DNA of 52,815 bases. It comes from a virus. Position numbers and translations under genes: made by a program. The stretch lies in the IMG/VR virus record IMGVR_UViG_3300046463_000508, positions 1 through 52,815 of that record; one strand, given 5' to 3'. Positions 30,234-37,919 of the stretch are shown here, piece after piece (the first letter of the stretch is position 1; the number at the start of each line of letters is the position of its first letter). The notes under the pieces were generated by a model. That model had not been told where the DNA came from and made no database searches. It worked only from the letters and a program-made list of their open reading frames with translations.

Positions 30234-30818
30234 ATGAGCAACAAAATCTGGTATCTGCCCGGCCCGTTCCACCAGTATCGGGAAAACGTGAAAGAGCTGG
30301 CCAAGGAATACGGTTTGCGCATCGTCGACGCGAACGTCACCGAAGGCCGCGAGGGTGAAGCTGTCGATGTGCCTGAAGTGACAATGCGACAGGCTGCTCC
30401 GGTGCCGGTACTGGTGATCGACGGCCAAGGTGGTGTTGATGGCGCAGCGCTGCAGGAGCTGATCGACAAGTTGAATGCAGAGCGAGACGGCATCGTGCCG
30501 CTGATCGAGGCGGCCGAAGGTCTTGCTCCGCTGGAACATCCTGGCGCCGGCGAACTGCCGATCCGCCTGTTCGATGCTTTGACCTCCATTCACGAAGGCA
30601 TCGCCTCACTGAAGAGCAAGCGTGATGAACTGCTGGATGAAGTCGAATCGCTCCGAGCAGACGTCGCGCGGCTGACTCCTGCATCGCAGAGCAACGGCTC
30701 GGCTCTCGAAGAACTGACCGTCGTGCAGATCAAGGAGCAGCTCGATGCCAAGGGCGTTACCTACAAGGTCAATGACTCGAAGCCTGAGCTGCTCGCTCTC
30801 CTGAAGGCCAACCAGTAA
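30234..30818 (+). CDS. head protein with SAP/HeH-like C-terminus
   Basis: A 194-residue protein. N-terminal strand region (KIWYLPGPFHQYRENVKEL), a coiled coil around 125-150, and a C-terminal helix-extension-helix (LTVVQIKEQLDAKGVTYKV, then a Lys-Pro-Glu-Leu helix) as in SAP/HeH DNA-binding motifs. ATG 30234 fits GAGG 8 bases upstream better than ATG 30228. Perhaps a head decoration or neck protein. Confidence 0.6.
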   Translation: MSNKIWYLPGPFHQYRENVKELAKEYGLRIVDANVTEGREGEAVDVPEVTMRQAAPVPVLVIDGQGGVDGAALQELIDKLNAERDGIVPLIEAAEGLAPLEHPGAGELPIRLFDALTSIHEGIASLKSKRDELLDEVESLRADVARLTPASQSNGSALEELTVVQIKEQLDAKGVTYKVNDSKPELLALLKANQ

Positions 30819-30859
30819 CACCCCGGGGCTTCGGCCTCACTCATTCAAGCGGAGGCCTG

Positions 30860-31249
30860 ATGGCTACCTACATCACCGTGGCGGACGTTGACGCCATCCT
30901 CGGGGCTTCGTGGGCTCCAGATGACAAAAAGGCCCGGGCGGTGTTGCAGGCGAATGCCTATATGACCTCGCTCAACCTGGTCGGCATCGACATGGACGCC
31001 ATTCCCGACGAGGTGAAGCAAGCCGGCGCCGAGCTGGCGGTTGTCGCCTCTGAAGGAAAGCTGTACCAGCAGCACACCGAGGGATCACTGGAAGCCAAGA
31101 CGGTGAAGGCCGGATCGGTGACCACCAGCAAGACGTTCGCTTCGATCGACACCAGCAAATCCACTGCGCTGCCCGATGGGGTCCAGTTCGCGCTGGGGCT
31201 GCTCGCGCCATGGCGTGTCAGCGGCTTCAGCTTCAACGTGTACAGGTGA
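30860..31249 (+). CDS. head-tail connector protein
   Basis: A 129-residue helical protein in the first connector slot. It begins TYITVADVDAILG and ends LGLLAPWRVSGFSF, features of small phage adaptor proteins that bind below the portal. Family assignment by position and general pattern. Confidence 0.65.
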   Translation: MATYITVADVDAILGASWAPDDKKARAVLQANAYMTSLNLVGIDMDAIPDEVKQAGAELAVVASEGKLYQQHTEGSLEAKTVKAGSVTTSKTFASIDTSKSTALPDGVQFALGLLAPWRVSGFSFNVYR

Positions 31250-31252
31250 CCC

Positions 31253-31612
31253 ATGGGCCTACGTGAAGAGATCCAAGCGGATCTGGCCGAAGCGTTCGAC
31301 ACTGATCTGGCGGACGCCGTGAAGCCATTCAGCGGTGGAGTGACGCTGCCGGGAGCGTGGGATCCGGTCACTGAGGCGGCGGGCGACCCTGTTGTGATCG
31401 CCTACACCGGTCGTGGCGTGTTCGACGCGTTCAAGATTGCTCAAGTCGATGGCGTGAACATCCGCGCCACCGACCAGCTGCTGATCGCGCTTACCAACGA
31501 AACGATCGGCGGTGCTCCTGACATCGGCCACAAGATCAACGATTTCGACGTGGTCAACGTCCAGACCGACCCGGCCGGCGCCCATTACGAGATCCAGCTG
31601 AGGAAAGTCTGA
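31253..31612 (+). CDS. neck protein
   Basis: A 119-residue beta-rich protein in the second connector slot (GVTLPGAWDPVTEAAGDPV, LLIALTNETIGGAPDIG). It overlaps the next gene by one base. Likely head closure or stopper. No definite family. Confidence 0.62.
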   Translation: MGLREEIQADLAEAFDTDLADAVKPFSGGVTLPGAWDPVTEAAGDPVVIAYTGRGVFDAFKIAQVDGVNIRATDQLLIALTNETIGGAPDIGHKINDFDVVNVQTDPAGAHYEIQLRKV

Positions 31613-32187
31613 TGACGAACAAGGCGGGCTGGAGCCACAGCCTCACGGACTTTGCTGATCAGGCTGGCGAGGACATTACCCAGATGGCGCGCGTCATCGC
31701 GACAGCCATGCTCACGGAGGTGGTGAACCGCTCGCCGGTCGGCAACCCTGACCTTTGGCAAGCCAACGTGGCGCTGCGCACGAAGAACGTAGCGCTGGCA
31801 GATGCCTATGACGCGAACGTCGACGCCCGCAACGCGGCGCGCACCGGTGGCCGGGCCTTCAAGAAGCTGACCAAACGCGAGCGCGAAGAGAACTATTTCG
31901 TCAAAGCGCAGGCAGCGGGGAAGGGATACATCGGCGGCACGTTCCGAGGCAGTCACCTGGTATCGATCGGTGCGCCCGACATGACTGTTACCGACAACGT
32001 CGACCCGTCCGGCCGCGAAACGATCAGCAAGGGCAGCATGCTCATCAAGGCATCGGGCCAGTTTCCCGTCATCTACATCCAAACGAATAGCCCCTACGGC
32101 GAGATGCTGGAGTTGGGGCATTCCACGCAGGCGCCCGGCGGGGTTTATGACCTCGCGTTCATCGGCGTATCCGAGGCCTACAAATGA
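31612..32187 (+). CDS. neck/tail completion protein (HK97 gp10-like position)
   Basis: A 191-residue protein with the HK97-gp10-type layout: N-terminal helix, TEVVNRSPVGNP with the typical S-P-V-x, and C-terminal YIQTNSPYGEMLELGHSTQAP, where N-x-x-Y-x-x-x-L-E-x-G-x-S is characteristic. Joins the tail to the head. Overlaps the next gene by ATGA. Confidence 0.8.
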   Translation: MTNKAGWSHSLTDFADQAGEDITQMARVIATAMLTEVVNRSPVGNPDLWQANVALRTKNVALADAYDANVDARNAARTGGRAFKKLTKREREENYFVKAQAAGKGYIGGTFRGSHLVSIGAPDMTVTDNVDPSGRETISKGSMLIKASGQFPVIYIQTNSPYGEMLELGHSTQAPGGVYDLAFIGVSEAYK

Positions 32188-32579
32188 CCTTCGAGCAGAT
32201 CAGGGCGCTCATCACCGGCCGCATGGTTGCTTTCACCGGTATTGACCAGACGCGGATCGATTACCCGAACCAGCCGGAAGTGTTCACGCCGCCGGCAACC
32301 GGCCTCTGGTGCCGGCTGAATATCCAGTACGCATCGGCCTTCATGGCCGGCATGGCCGACCGGCCGCACACACGCAAGCCCGGGCAGATCAGCATTCAAT
32401 GCTTCGCCCGTGAGCGAACCGGCACCAAGGCAATCAACGAACTGGCCGACGCACTTGAATCGCACTTCGCCTACTGGATGTCCGGCGACCTGGAATGCAT
32501 GGAAGCCAGCCAAGTGGTCGCCGGCGAGTTCGAGGGCTTCTACCAAATCAACGTCAACATCCGGTTCCGCGCCGGTTAA
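32184..32579 (+). CDS. tail terminator protein
   Basis: A 131-residue protein of the phage tail-terminator type (FEQIRALITGRMVAF, SIQCFARERTGTKAINELAD, ending FEGFYQINVNIRFRA). It would cap the tail tube at its full length. Its stop overlaps the stop of the converging accessory gene by 4 bases. Confidence 0.78.
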   Translation: MTFEQIRALITGRMVAFTGIDQTRIDYPNQPEVFTPPATGLWCRLNIQYASAFMAGMADRPHTRKPGQISIQCFARERTGTKAINELADALESHFAYWMSGDLECMEASQVVAGEFEGFYQINVNIRFRAG

Positions 32580-33154
32580 AGCAATCTGCAGTAGTGGCGT
32601 AGGACGAACCATTTGTTCGATACGCCTAGTTTCTTTATCGCGTCAGCATGATTCAAATATTTGTCGAGCTCATCTTCTTTGTCTGCCGGCCAGTCTGCGA
32701 AGTTGTGAACAATGATGGCCGAGGTCTGTTGAACCTCCTTGCCAAAACCTGCCCTAGTGTAATAGTCCATCGGCCTTTCCGAGATCAGCTCGAGCTTATT
32801 CCTGAACTGATTTCTCCAATGCGCTTCGTGGCTTTTACACTCTTGCAGAATTAGCGGATCTTTCATGCGTTCCTTCGCAGATTTGTATTCCTCGATCAGC
32901 CTAGCCGCCGTCAGCCAGCCAAGTCTGTCGGAAGGAGGGGGAGAGCCAGGGCGGCTCTGCCCAGTTAGCGCAGCAAAAGAGCGCTCAAGGGTAAGTACCG
33001 CATAAGCTAGCAAACGCTCATTCTCTCTAGCGCTCGCCGTCCTTTTTATCGTCCAGACTGCTGCGATAGCTGATCCTGCGCCGGCGAATGCTGCAATTGC
33101 CTCCGCGCTTGGAAGATGACTACCGATTGCATGAAGCACAAATGTCCATTCCAT
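32576..33154 (-). CDS. membrane-anchored accessory protein
   Basis: A 192-residue protein opposite to the tail operon. An N-terminal hydrophobic stretch (about 15-37, AEAIAAFAGAGSAIAAVW) is followed by a charged helical domain. ATG 33154 is used; the frame is open further but crosses the terminator. It is less GC-rich than its neighbours. Such antisense genes in tail clusters are usually lysogenic cargo; exclusion of other phages is possible but unproven. Confidence 0.65.
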   Translation of the reverse strand: MEWTFVLHAIGSHLPSAEAIAAFAGAGSAIAAVWTIKRTASARENERLLAYAVLTLERSFAALTGQSRPGSPPPSDRLGWLTAARLIEEYKSAKERMKDPLILQECKSHEAHWRNQFRNKLELISERPMDYYTRAGFGKEVQQTSAIIVHNFADWPADKEDELDKYLNHADAIKKLGVSNKWFVLRHYCRLL

Positions 33155-33223
33155 TGCCGATGTAGCCCTTAGTGAAGTGACGTTGATTATCTCAGCGCCT
33201 CGAAGATTTACCACTTTAGATCG

Positions 33224-33244
33224 CCCGCGCCTGCGGGTTTTTTT
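33224..33244 (+). terminator. terminator before the tail tube gene
   Basis: Stem CCCGC/GCGGG around GCCT and seven T. The 3' half with the following ATGCC is the same as in the terminators at 28426 and 38277. It marks the border between the accessory gene and the tail tube gene. Confidence 0.78.
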
Positions 33245-33267
33245 ATGCCCGCGAATAGGAGGCTCCA

Positions 33268-34428
33268 ATGAGCTCTGGCGCAAAAGTTGTAAGCCACATC
33301 ATTGCGGAGGTGACGCCCGGCGTTACTCCCACCGGCACCTGGGACACGCTTCGCCTCACTGGCAACGCACTGACCCCGACGGTCAACACCCAAGTCAGTG
33401 ACGAAATCACCGACACCCGGCTGAGCCAGGGCTCGGTTGCCACCAGCATCGATATCGGCGGTGACCTGACGGCGGAATTCTCGTTCGGCTCGTTCGACAA
33501 GCTGCTGGAGGCCGCGTTCTACGGTAACTGGACGGGCAACGTGCTGAGTGTTGGCGAGACCCGCCACACCTTCAGCATCGCCAAGGGCTACGACGACGTC
33601 GGCGTCTACGGCGTGTTCAAGGGCGCGCACGTCTCGACCTTCGCACTCGACATTCCGTCGGACGGCAAGATCACCGCCACCTTCAACATGGCGTGCCTGG
33701 ACTACGCCGACAGCGAGACCTCGATCGTTGTTTCGCCGAACGCCCCGACCACCACGCCGTTCCTGTCGAACAACAACGTCGGCACGATCCTGGTGAACGG
33801 CCAGTCGCTGGAAGGTGTGGCTTGCGTCTCGGCCATGACTGTCAACCTCGACAACAGCCTGCAAACGCAGCGTTGCCTTGGCTCCGACAGTCTTGGTCCG
33901 GGTGCACACATTGCGACCGAAGCGGCGATCACCGGCAGCATCACGCTGGCCTGGTCGAAGCGGGCGTGGGAGATCTGGAAGAACACCTTCACCCGCGCGC
34001 CAATCGGCGTCGTATTCCCGATCACCGACAGCCTGGGCAACAAGTACACCTTCAACTTTCCAGCAGTGGAAGTGGATGGCGAGCTGCCGAATGGCGGCAA
34101 GCGCGACCTGATCGAGGTGACGCTGAACTACACCGTTGCCAAGGTCAGCCCGACCATCACCCGCGTTCCGTTCGTGCCGGTGACCAGCGTCTCGGTGGCG
34201 CCTACGACCGCATCCATTGTGGTAGCCGCGACTCGTCAGCTCACTGCGTCGGCGTTGCCGGCCGAAACCGCGCAAAACGTCACCTGGTCCAGTTCGGCGC
34301 CGAGCGTTGCCACTGTCAGCTCATCCGGCTTGGTCTCCGGTGTTTCCGCTGGCTCCGCGACGATTACCGCTACCAGCGTTTCGGACGTCACCAAAACCAG
34401 CGCGGCGGCGATCACCGTCACTGCATAA
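33268..34428 (+). CDS. major tail tube protein with C-terminal Ig-like domain
   Basis: A 386-residue protein. Residues 1-300 are the tail tube type (VTPGVTPTGTWDTLRLTGNA, DIGGDLTAEFSFGSFDKLL, VFKGAHVSTFALDIPS). The last 85 residues are a Big_2-type Ig-like domain (VTSVSVAPTTASIVVAATRQ, NVTWSSSAPSVATVS, GSATITATS). Such domains decorate siphophage tails and may touch the host surface. Confidence 0.9.
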   Translation: MSSGAKVVSHIIAEVTPGVTPTGTWDTLRLTGNALTPTVNTQVSDEITDTRLSQGSVATSIDIGGDLTAEFSFGSFDKLLEAAFYGNWTGNVLSVGETRHTFSIAKGYDDVGVYGVFKGAHVSTFALDIPSDGKITATFNMACLDYADSETSIVVSPNAPTTTPFLSNNNVGTILVNGQSLEGVACVSAMTVNLDNSLQTQRCLGSDSLGPGAHIATEAAITGSITLAWSKRAWEIWKNTFTRAPIGVVFPITDSLGNKYTFNFPAVEVDGELPNGGKRDLIEVTLNYTVAKVSPTITRVPFVPVTSVSVAPTTASIVVAATRQLTASALPAETAQNVTWSSSAPSVATVSSSGLVSGVSAGSATITATSVSDVTKTSAAAITVTA

Positions 34429-34507
34429 ACCAGTTCGACCTTTGGCTGCCTCGGCATTCACGCCGGCCGGGGCGGCCATTTTATTGGCGCGGCGTTGAGG
34501 AATTACC

Positions 34508-34993
34508 ATGGCTCTGCAACTGGGCAAGAAGAAACCGGCAGTCACCGGCGAGCGCTGGGCGAACTTCGACAAGGACACCAAAGTGCTGCTGGCCGGCATC
34601 GACAACCCTGAGTATCAGGTTGCGCTGGAGCGCATGCGCCGCCGCATTCAGCGCAACGATGCGCGGTTTGAAGAGGGGCAGGTTGGAGTGGTCGCCGGCG
34701 AGAAAACCGAGCACCAGAACCATTCGATGCTGCTGGCAAGCTTCGTAGTGAAGGACTGGGATGGCGTGCTGGACGCCGAGGGCAACCCGGTCAAGTACAG
34801 CCCGGCGATTGCCGCTGAGCTACTGGAAAACAATACCGAGTTCTTCATCTTCGTGCTGCGCGAAGGCGCGCTGGCCGCCAACGATGCCGCCGAAGAGCGG
34901 GCAGAGTCGGTGGGAAAGCCCTTTCCCGCTTCGAGTGGGAGCAGGAGTGGGGCGGCGAAAGCGAAAAGCGCCGGGCAGTCTACGCGCGCCTGA
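34508..34993 (+). CDS. tail assembly chaperone, short form (gpG-like)
   Basis: A 161-residue chaperone that keeps the tape measure soluble during tail assembly. It lies between tail tube and tape measure, as gpG in lambda. Near the end of the reading frame stands GGGAAAG (34912-34918), in the phase G-GGA-AAG, where a part of ribosomes should slip back one base to make the longer GT form. Confidence 0.82.
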   Translation: MALQLGKKKPAVTGERWANFDKDTKVLLAGIDNPEYQVALERMRRRIQRNDARFEEGQVGVVAGEKTEHQNHSMLLASFVVKDWDGVLDAEGNPVKYSPAIAAELLENNTEFFIFVLREGALAANDAAEERAESVGKPFPASSGSRSGAAKAKSAGQSTRA

Positions 34994-35235
34994 AGCTGGC
35001 GGTACCGGATGAACCAGAACGAGACCCGATCACCGCGTATCTGCTGAACCTGTACCGCAATATCTGCCGTGGGCGCCGGTACATCACCGGCATGGCCGGG
35101 GCATTCCCGCTTCCTCTATCGGCGCGGGAGATCTCCGACTGGCTGGAGTCGCACCCGTCGCCACTGCCGCGTGATGAGATTGACGATGTGATGTTTGCGC
35201 TGGATGCCTTGTGTTTGGCGGTCGATGAAGGATAA
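34508..35235 (+). CDS. tail assembly chaperone, -1 frameshift form (gpGT-like)
   Basis: A fusion of 34508-34918 with 34918-35235 after a -1 shift at GGGAAAG, the same slippery heptamer as lambda G-T. The zero frame stops at 34993. The -1 frame from there has no start codon of its own but full coding quality (KALSRFEWEQEWGGESEKR, ITAYLLNLYRNICRGRRYI, WLESHPSPLPRDEIDD) to TAA at 35233. The predicted product is 242 residues. Confidence 0.85.
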
Positions 35236-35251
35236 CCACAGTGCGTGACTC

Positions 35252-35272
35252 TAGCCCGATTGTCTCGGGCTA
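35252..35272. terminator. hairpin between tail chaperone and leftward genes
   Basis: An 8-bp stem TAGCCCGA/TCGGGCTA in the gap between converging genes that end at 35235 and 35276. T-rich sequence follows on the plus strand only after 9 bases, so it is a weak terminator at best. Confidence 0.4.
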
Positions 35273-35275
35273 TAT

Positions 35276-35437
35276 CTATGGCTTTTTATCCTGTTTTTCG
35301 GGCGCCGGAGGCGGTGCAGGCGGTGTGGACGATGGTAACGGGCGACGAAGTACGCCTGGCTGAGTGAAGTTTTCAGGGCTGTACGTCAATTCACCACTTC
35401 TGATCTTACGCAGTATTTCCTGTTCGGCAGGAGTCAT
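35276..35437 (-). CDS. 53-residue protein with proline-rich tail
   Basis: ATG 35437, with GGATGAG 8 bases upstream; stop 35276. An N-terminal helix (TPAEQEILRKIRSGELTY) is followed by a Pro-rich, Lys-rich end (STPPAPPPAPEKQ). It is the last gene of a leftward set after the Mnt-like repressor, the DUF6338 protein and a second Pro-rich peptide. Function unknown; the tail could bind a partner protein. Confidence 0.65.
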   Translation of the reverse strand: MTPAEQEILRKIRSGELTYSPENFTQPGVLRRPLPSSTPPAPPPAPEKQDKKP

Positions 35438-35446
35438 GCTGGCATC

Positions 35447-35614
35447 TCATCCTTGTTTGGGTTTTTCAGACGAAGGTGGGGGAGGCGGAGCTTTTGGAGT
35501 CGTAGTAGGCAACGCGGTCCTCTGTCCGGTGGGGTTGATATTTAGTCCCTCATTGCCGGTTAGAAGCCCTTTGTGCAGGAGCTCATTGGGTTTAGCGTCG
35601 TTTTGATTATTCAT
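35447..35614 (-). CDS. 55-residue proline-rich protein
   Basis: ATG 35614, preceded by GAGGTGTGGAG; stop 35447, 9 bases before the next start. It begins NNQNDAKPNELLHKGLL and ends in a run of five prolines with Lys. The ending resembles that of the next gene, so the pair may share a partner or be an old duplication. Not membrane-spanning. Confidence 0.65.
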   Translation of the reverse strand: MNNQNDAKPNELLHKGLLTGNEGLNINPTGQRTALPTTTPKAPPPPPSSEKPKQG

Positions 35615-35625
35615 AACTCCACACC

Positions 35626-36210
35626 TCAGTTTAGGAATTCAACCCATTGAATATCTGTAGCATTGATCATGATGGACTGCGTCTCGGGGCATTCTAGACG
35701 ATCGCCCCCTGTTATCCATGTGGGAGAGGATACCAAATACACGCCCGTGCTTTTGGAGCTTGGATAGGCGTCGAGATAGCCCATAAGTCGCCGGCTGTCG
35801 GAGAAATGCAATACTACACCGCAGTTGGCCATAGCTTTGTGGATGTGCACAGCGTCATCTTGGGACGCTCGAGTCGTCAGCTTAAACGTGCGCGCAATGC
35901 TGAAGGCCGTATCGTTATTGCAGAGATAAGCAAGAATTAACCCTATCGTGGTTGCAACGGCTAGTGCCCACAGGTCCGCCGACGTGTTATCCCAAGTACC
36001 AAAATCGTAATAATTGCCCAGCACGTAGCACAGTTTTTCTATCCCTGACACAATTATTTGTACTACTGCAGTGCCAATGAGTGCCTGGAGCACCCTGTCA
36101 ACGGCTGTTGGTTTTTGCGCTTCTGCGAACCAGTAGAAAACAAGCATCGCCAGAAACCCTGGCATGAGCTGCTTAAGTACTGGGACCAGATCTGGTGATA
36201 TGCCGTCCAT
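35626..36210 (-). CDS. DUF6338-like membrane protein, SieA-like position
   Basis: A 194-residue protein with three membrane helices (about 12-29, 41-60, 80-96) and a soluble C-terminal domain ending WVEFL. The N-terminal V-x-x-L-K-Q-L-M-P-G-F and the overall layout fit the DUF6338 type. It starts 9 bases after the Mnt-like repressor stop, so they are co-transcribed. In P22 the gene next to mnt is sieA, an inner-membrane exclusion protein; a similar job here is inference from position and topology. Confidence 0.75.
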   Translation of the reverse strand: MDGISPDLVPVLKQLMPGFLAMLVFYWFAEAQKPTAVDRVLQALIGTAVVQIIVSGIEKLCYVLGNYYDFGTWDNTSADLWALAVATTIGLILAYLCNNDTAFSIARTFKLTTRASQDDAVHIHKAMANCGVVLHFSDSRRLMGYLDAYPSSKSTGVYLVSSPTWITGGDRLECPETQSIMINATDIQWVEFLN

Positions 36211-36219
36211 GGTTTTGAG

Positions 36220-36615
36220 TTATTCCTTCGGAAACTTCTTGCGGGGAGTCGGCCCTTTTGGCGAAGCAGTGCCGTCCTGCCACTCATCTAGAACCTTGAT
36301 CATGGCATCCATTACGGCTGCGTTAAGGTCCCTTTTGGTCACGGGTCTGTCTTGATCAAGTGACGCCATCAGCTTTTCTTTCGAGATGCCGCGCTTAATG
36401 GGCATTGGTTCGGTAGCAGGTAGATAGAAAGGGTGTTCGGGATTCAACCGATCCCTGTCACTGATACCCATTTCATCAGTATCGCCGACGCTGCGCTCAA
36501 GCCGAGCAACGATTTCGGCGGTAAGAGAGCGCCGATTCCGCTTGGCGAGAGCTTCAAGCTCATCCTTTAGGGATGCGGGCATTCGAAAATTGACCTGAAG
36601 GTCTACACGGCTCAT
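36220..36615 (-). CDS. mnt: Mnt/Arc-like ribbon-helix-helix repressor
   Basis: A 131-residue DNA-binding protein. The Arc/Mnt-type domain is at 1-46 (VDLQVNFRMPASLKDELEAL, RRSLTAEIVARLERSV). It continues with a longer C-terminal region than P22 Mnt (82 residues), including GISKEKLMASLDQDRPVTKR. ATG 36615 is at the domain start. It is divergent from the Arc-like gene, with three operators between, and is first in the leftward set. It should repress the antirepressor promoter in the lysogen. Confidence 0.85.
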   Translation of the reverse strand: MSRVDLQVNFRMPASLKDELEALAKRNRRSLTAEIVARLERSVGDTDEMGISDRDRLNPEHPFYLPATEPMPIKRGISKEKLMASLDQDRPVTKRDLNAAVMDAMIKVLDEWQDGTASPKGPTPRKKFPKE

Positions 36616-36658
36616 TTGGTGGCGCCTTTCACTGAAAGTAAAACGAGTAAAAGGATGA

Positions 36659-36718
36659 AGCACTTTGCTATAGACGGCAATAAAGCAAAGTGCTTTAATA
36701 AAAACCAAGCAAAGTGCT
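36659..36718. promoter_or_regulatory. immI operators (three AGCAAAGTGCT sites)
   Basis: Sites at 36659-36669 (reverse orientation), 36684-36694 and 36708-36718; centres 25 and 24 bp apart. Each is an imperfect palindrome AGCA-nnn-TGCT. They fill the gap between two divergent ribbon-helix-helix genes, as the operator does between mnt and arc in P22, and should bind one or both products. Confidence 0.75.
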
Positions 36719-36735
36719 ATACAAGGAGTGAGCTG

Positions 36736-36891
36736 ATGAGCAGGAAAGATCCGCAGTTCAATTTGAGGTTGCCGGAGGAGGTGAAGGAGTGGGTAGAGCA
36801 AAGCGCGAAGGAGAATTGCCGGTCCCAGACCGCAGAGATTGTTTTCTGGCTGACGACGGCAAAGAAACGGCAAGAGCAAGCAGCAGCTTGA
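36736..36891 (+). CDS. arc: Arc-like ribbon-helix-helix repressor
   Basis: A 51-residue protein, the size of P22 Arc (53). The strand DPQFNLRLPEEVKEWVE and helix RSQTAEIVFWL follow Arc (QFNLRWPREVLDLV, RSVNSEIYQ) closely. AAGGAG stands 7 bases before ATG 36736. It lies upstream of the antirepressor on the same transcript and should limit its synthesis after infection. Confidence 0.85.
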   Translation: MSRKDPQFNLRLPEEVKEWVEQSAKENCRSQTAEIVFWLTTAKKRQEQAAA

Positions 36892-36997
36892 AAATGAAGA
36901 AGCCCCAGTGCGGGAACACTGAGGCTTCGGAAAACGAGATCAACTTCGAGGAAGAAATCGTCATGTCGAATATTAGCACAGCGGTCTCCAATGTCAT
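36890..36997 (-). ncRNA. putative Sar-like antisense RNA with its promoter
   Basis: Minus strand: -35 ATGACA (36997-36992), 16-base spacer, -10 TAATAT (36975-36970), start near 36963, exactly at the antirepressor ATG. A hairpin (36928-36917 with 36910-36899, 11 pairs and one mismatch) and TTCATTTT end it near 36890. The RNA would be about 70 bases and cover the antirepressor ribosome site. P22 Sar RNA has this length and place. Inferred from sequence and analogy. Confidence 0.6.
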
Positions 36998-37829
36998 CCC
37001 GTTTGATTTTCGCGGCAATAGCATCCGCGCAGTGTCCATTGATGGGCAGCCATGGTTTGTCGCATCGGATGTTTGCCGCGTTCTTGATGTGGCTAACACA
37101 ACCCAAGCAGTGCAGTCGCTGGATGAAGATGAGCGGTCTATGTTCAACATAGGTCGTCAGGGGCTGGCCAACGTGGTGAACGAGTCAGGCCTATACACGC
37201 TGATTCTGCGCAGCCGTGATGCCGTTAAGAAAGGCAGCAAGCCACACGCATTTCGGAAATGGGTTACCGCCGAGGTATTGCCCTCAATTCGCGAGCAAGG
37301 CCATTACCTTGACGATCATGCAGTCATGGGAGACCTCGTCGGAGCCGTCATCGGCACCAGCGGGGAGAACGTACTCGATCGCGTGATTGATCAGAAGGCC
37401 TCACCAGTACCTCATTCGCTCCAGCGCAGCTTCAAGCAGACCATGAAAAGCCGTTTGCGCTCGCGCTTCAATGTGCACCGCACCGCGCTGATCCCGGCTG
37501 AGTGCTTGGCCGACGCCTGCAACTTCGTTGCATCCTACGCCCTGGAAGGCGAGTGGATCGGTCGTCCCGATACGGAAGGCTTGTTCTTCAGCAATCAGGA
37601 AGTCGGCCACATCTATCTGCTGATGAGTCGCCACTTCTGTCTCATGGATGATCGCGAGGTGATTCTGGCTTCGGCACGCACCCTTGATTCACGCGTACTG
37701 ATGAGGGTGTTCGACCAGATCAACGAGGGGCGAAGTTCTTTCGCCGCGCTCGATGCTCGGAGGTCGGAAATTTACAGCATCTACCGCGCAAATGGCTGCT
37801 CACCCGGTGGTTATGCAATTGTTGCTTGA
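36963..37829 (+). CDS. ant: BRO/Ant-type antirepressor
   Basis: A 288-residue protein. The BRO-N domain spans about 10-112 (IDGQPWFVASDVCRVLDVAN, LDEDERSMFNIG, NVVNESGLYTLILRSR, FRKWVTAEVLPSIREQGHY). The C-terminal half (about 140-288) is separate and may bind the repressor. P22 Ant inactivates the CI-type repressor and induces resident prophages; the neighbours (Mnt- and Arc-like genes, Sar-like RNA) support the same role. ATG 36963 with GAGGAAG upstream; the frame extends back into arc but without support. Confidence 0.85.
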   Translation: MSNISTAVSNVIPFDFRGNSIRAVSIDGQPWFVASDVCRVLDVANTTQAVQSLDEDERSMFNIGRQGLANVVNESGLYTLILRSRDAVKKGSKPHAFRKWVTAEVLPSIREQGHYLDDHAVMGDLVGAVIGTSGENVLDRVIDQKASPVPHSLQRSFKQTMKSRLRSRFNVHRTALIPAECLADACNFVASYALEGEWIGRPDTEGLFFSNQEVGHIYLLMSRHFCLMDDREVILASARTLDSRVLMRVFDQINEGRSSFAALDARRSEIYSIYRANGCSPGGYAIVA

Positions 37830-37846
37830 TCTCAATTGAACCACGA

Positions 37847-37866
37847 CCCCGCACCTGCGGGGTTTT
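37847..37866 (+). terminator. terminator after the antirepressor
   Basis: Stem CCCCGC/GCGGGG around ACCT, then TTTT. Separates the antirepressor from the superinfection-immunity gene. Confidence 0.75.
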
Positions 37867-37919
37867 GGTGCTTCCTGCGGATGGTGGTAGATTGCTGCCA
37901 TTACTCAGGGAGGTTTGGC

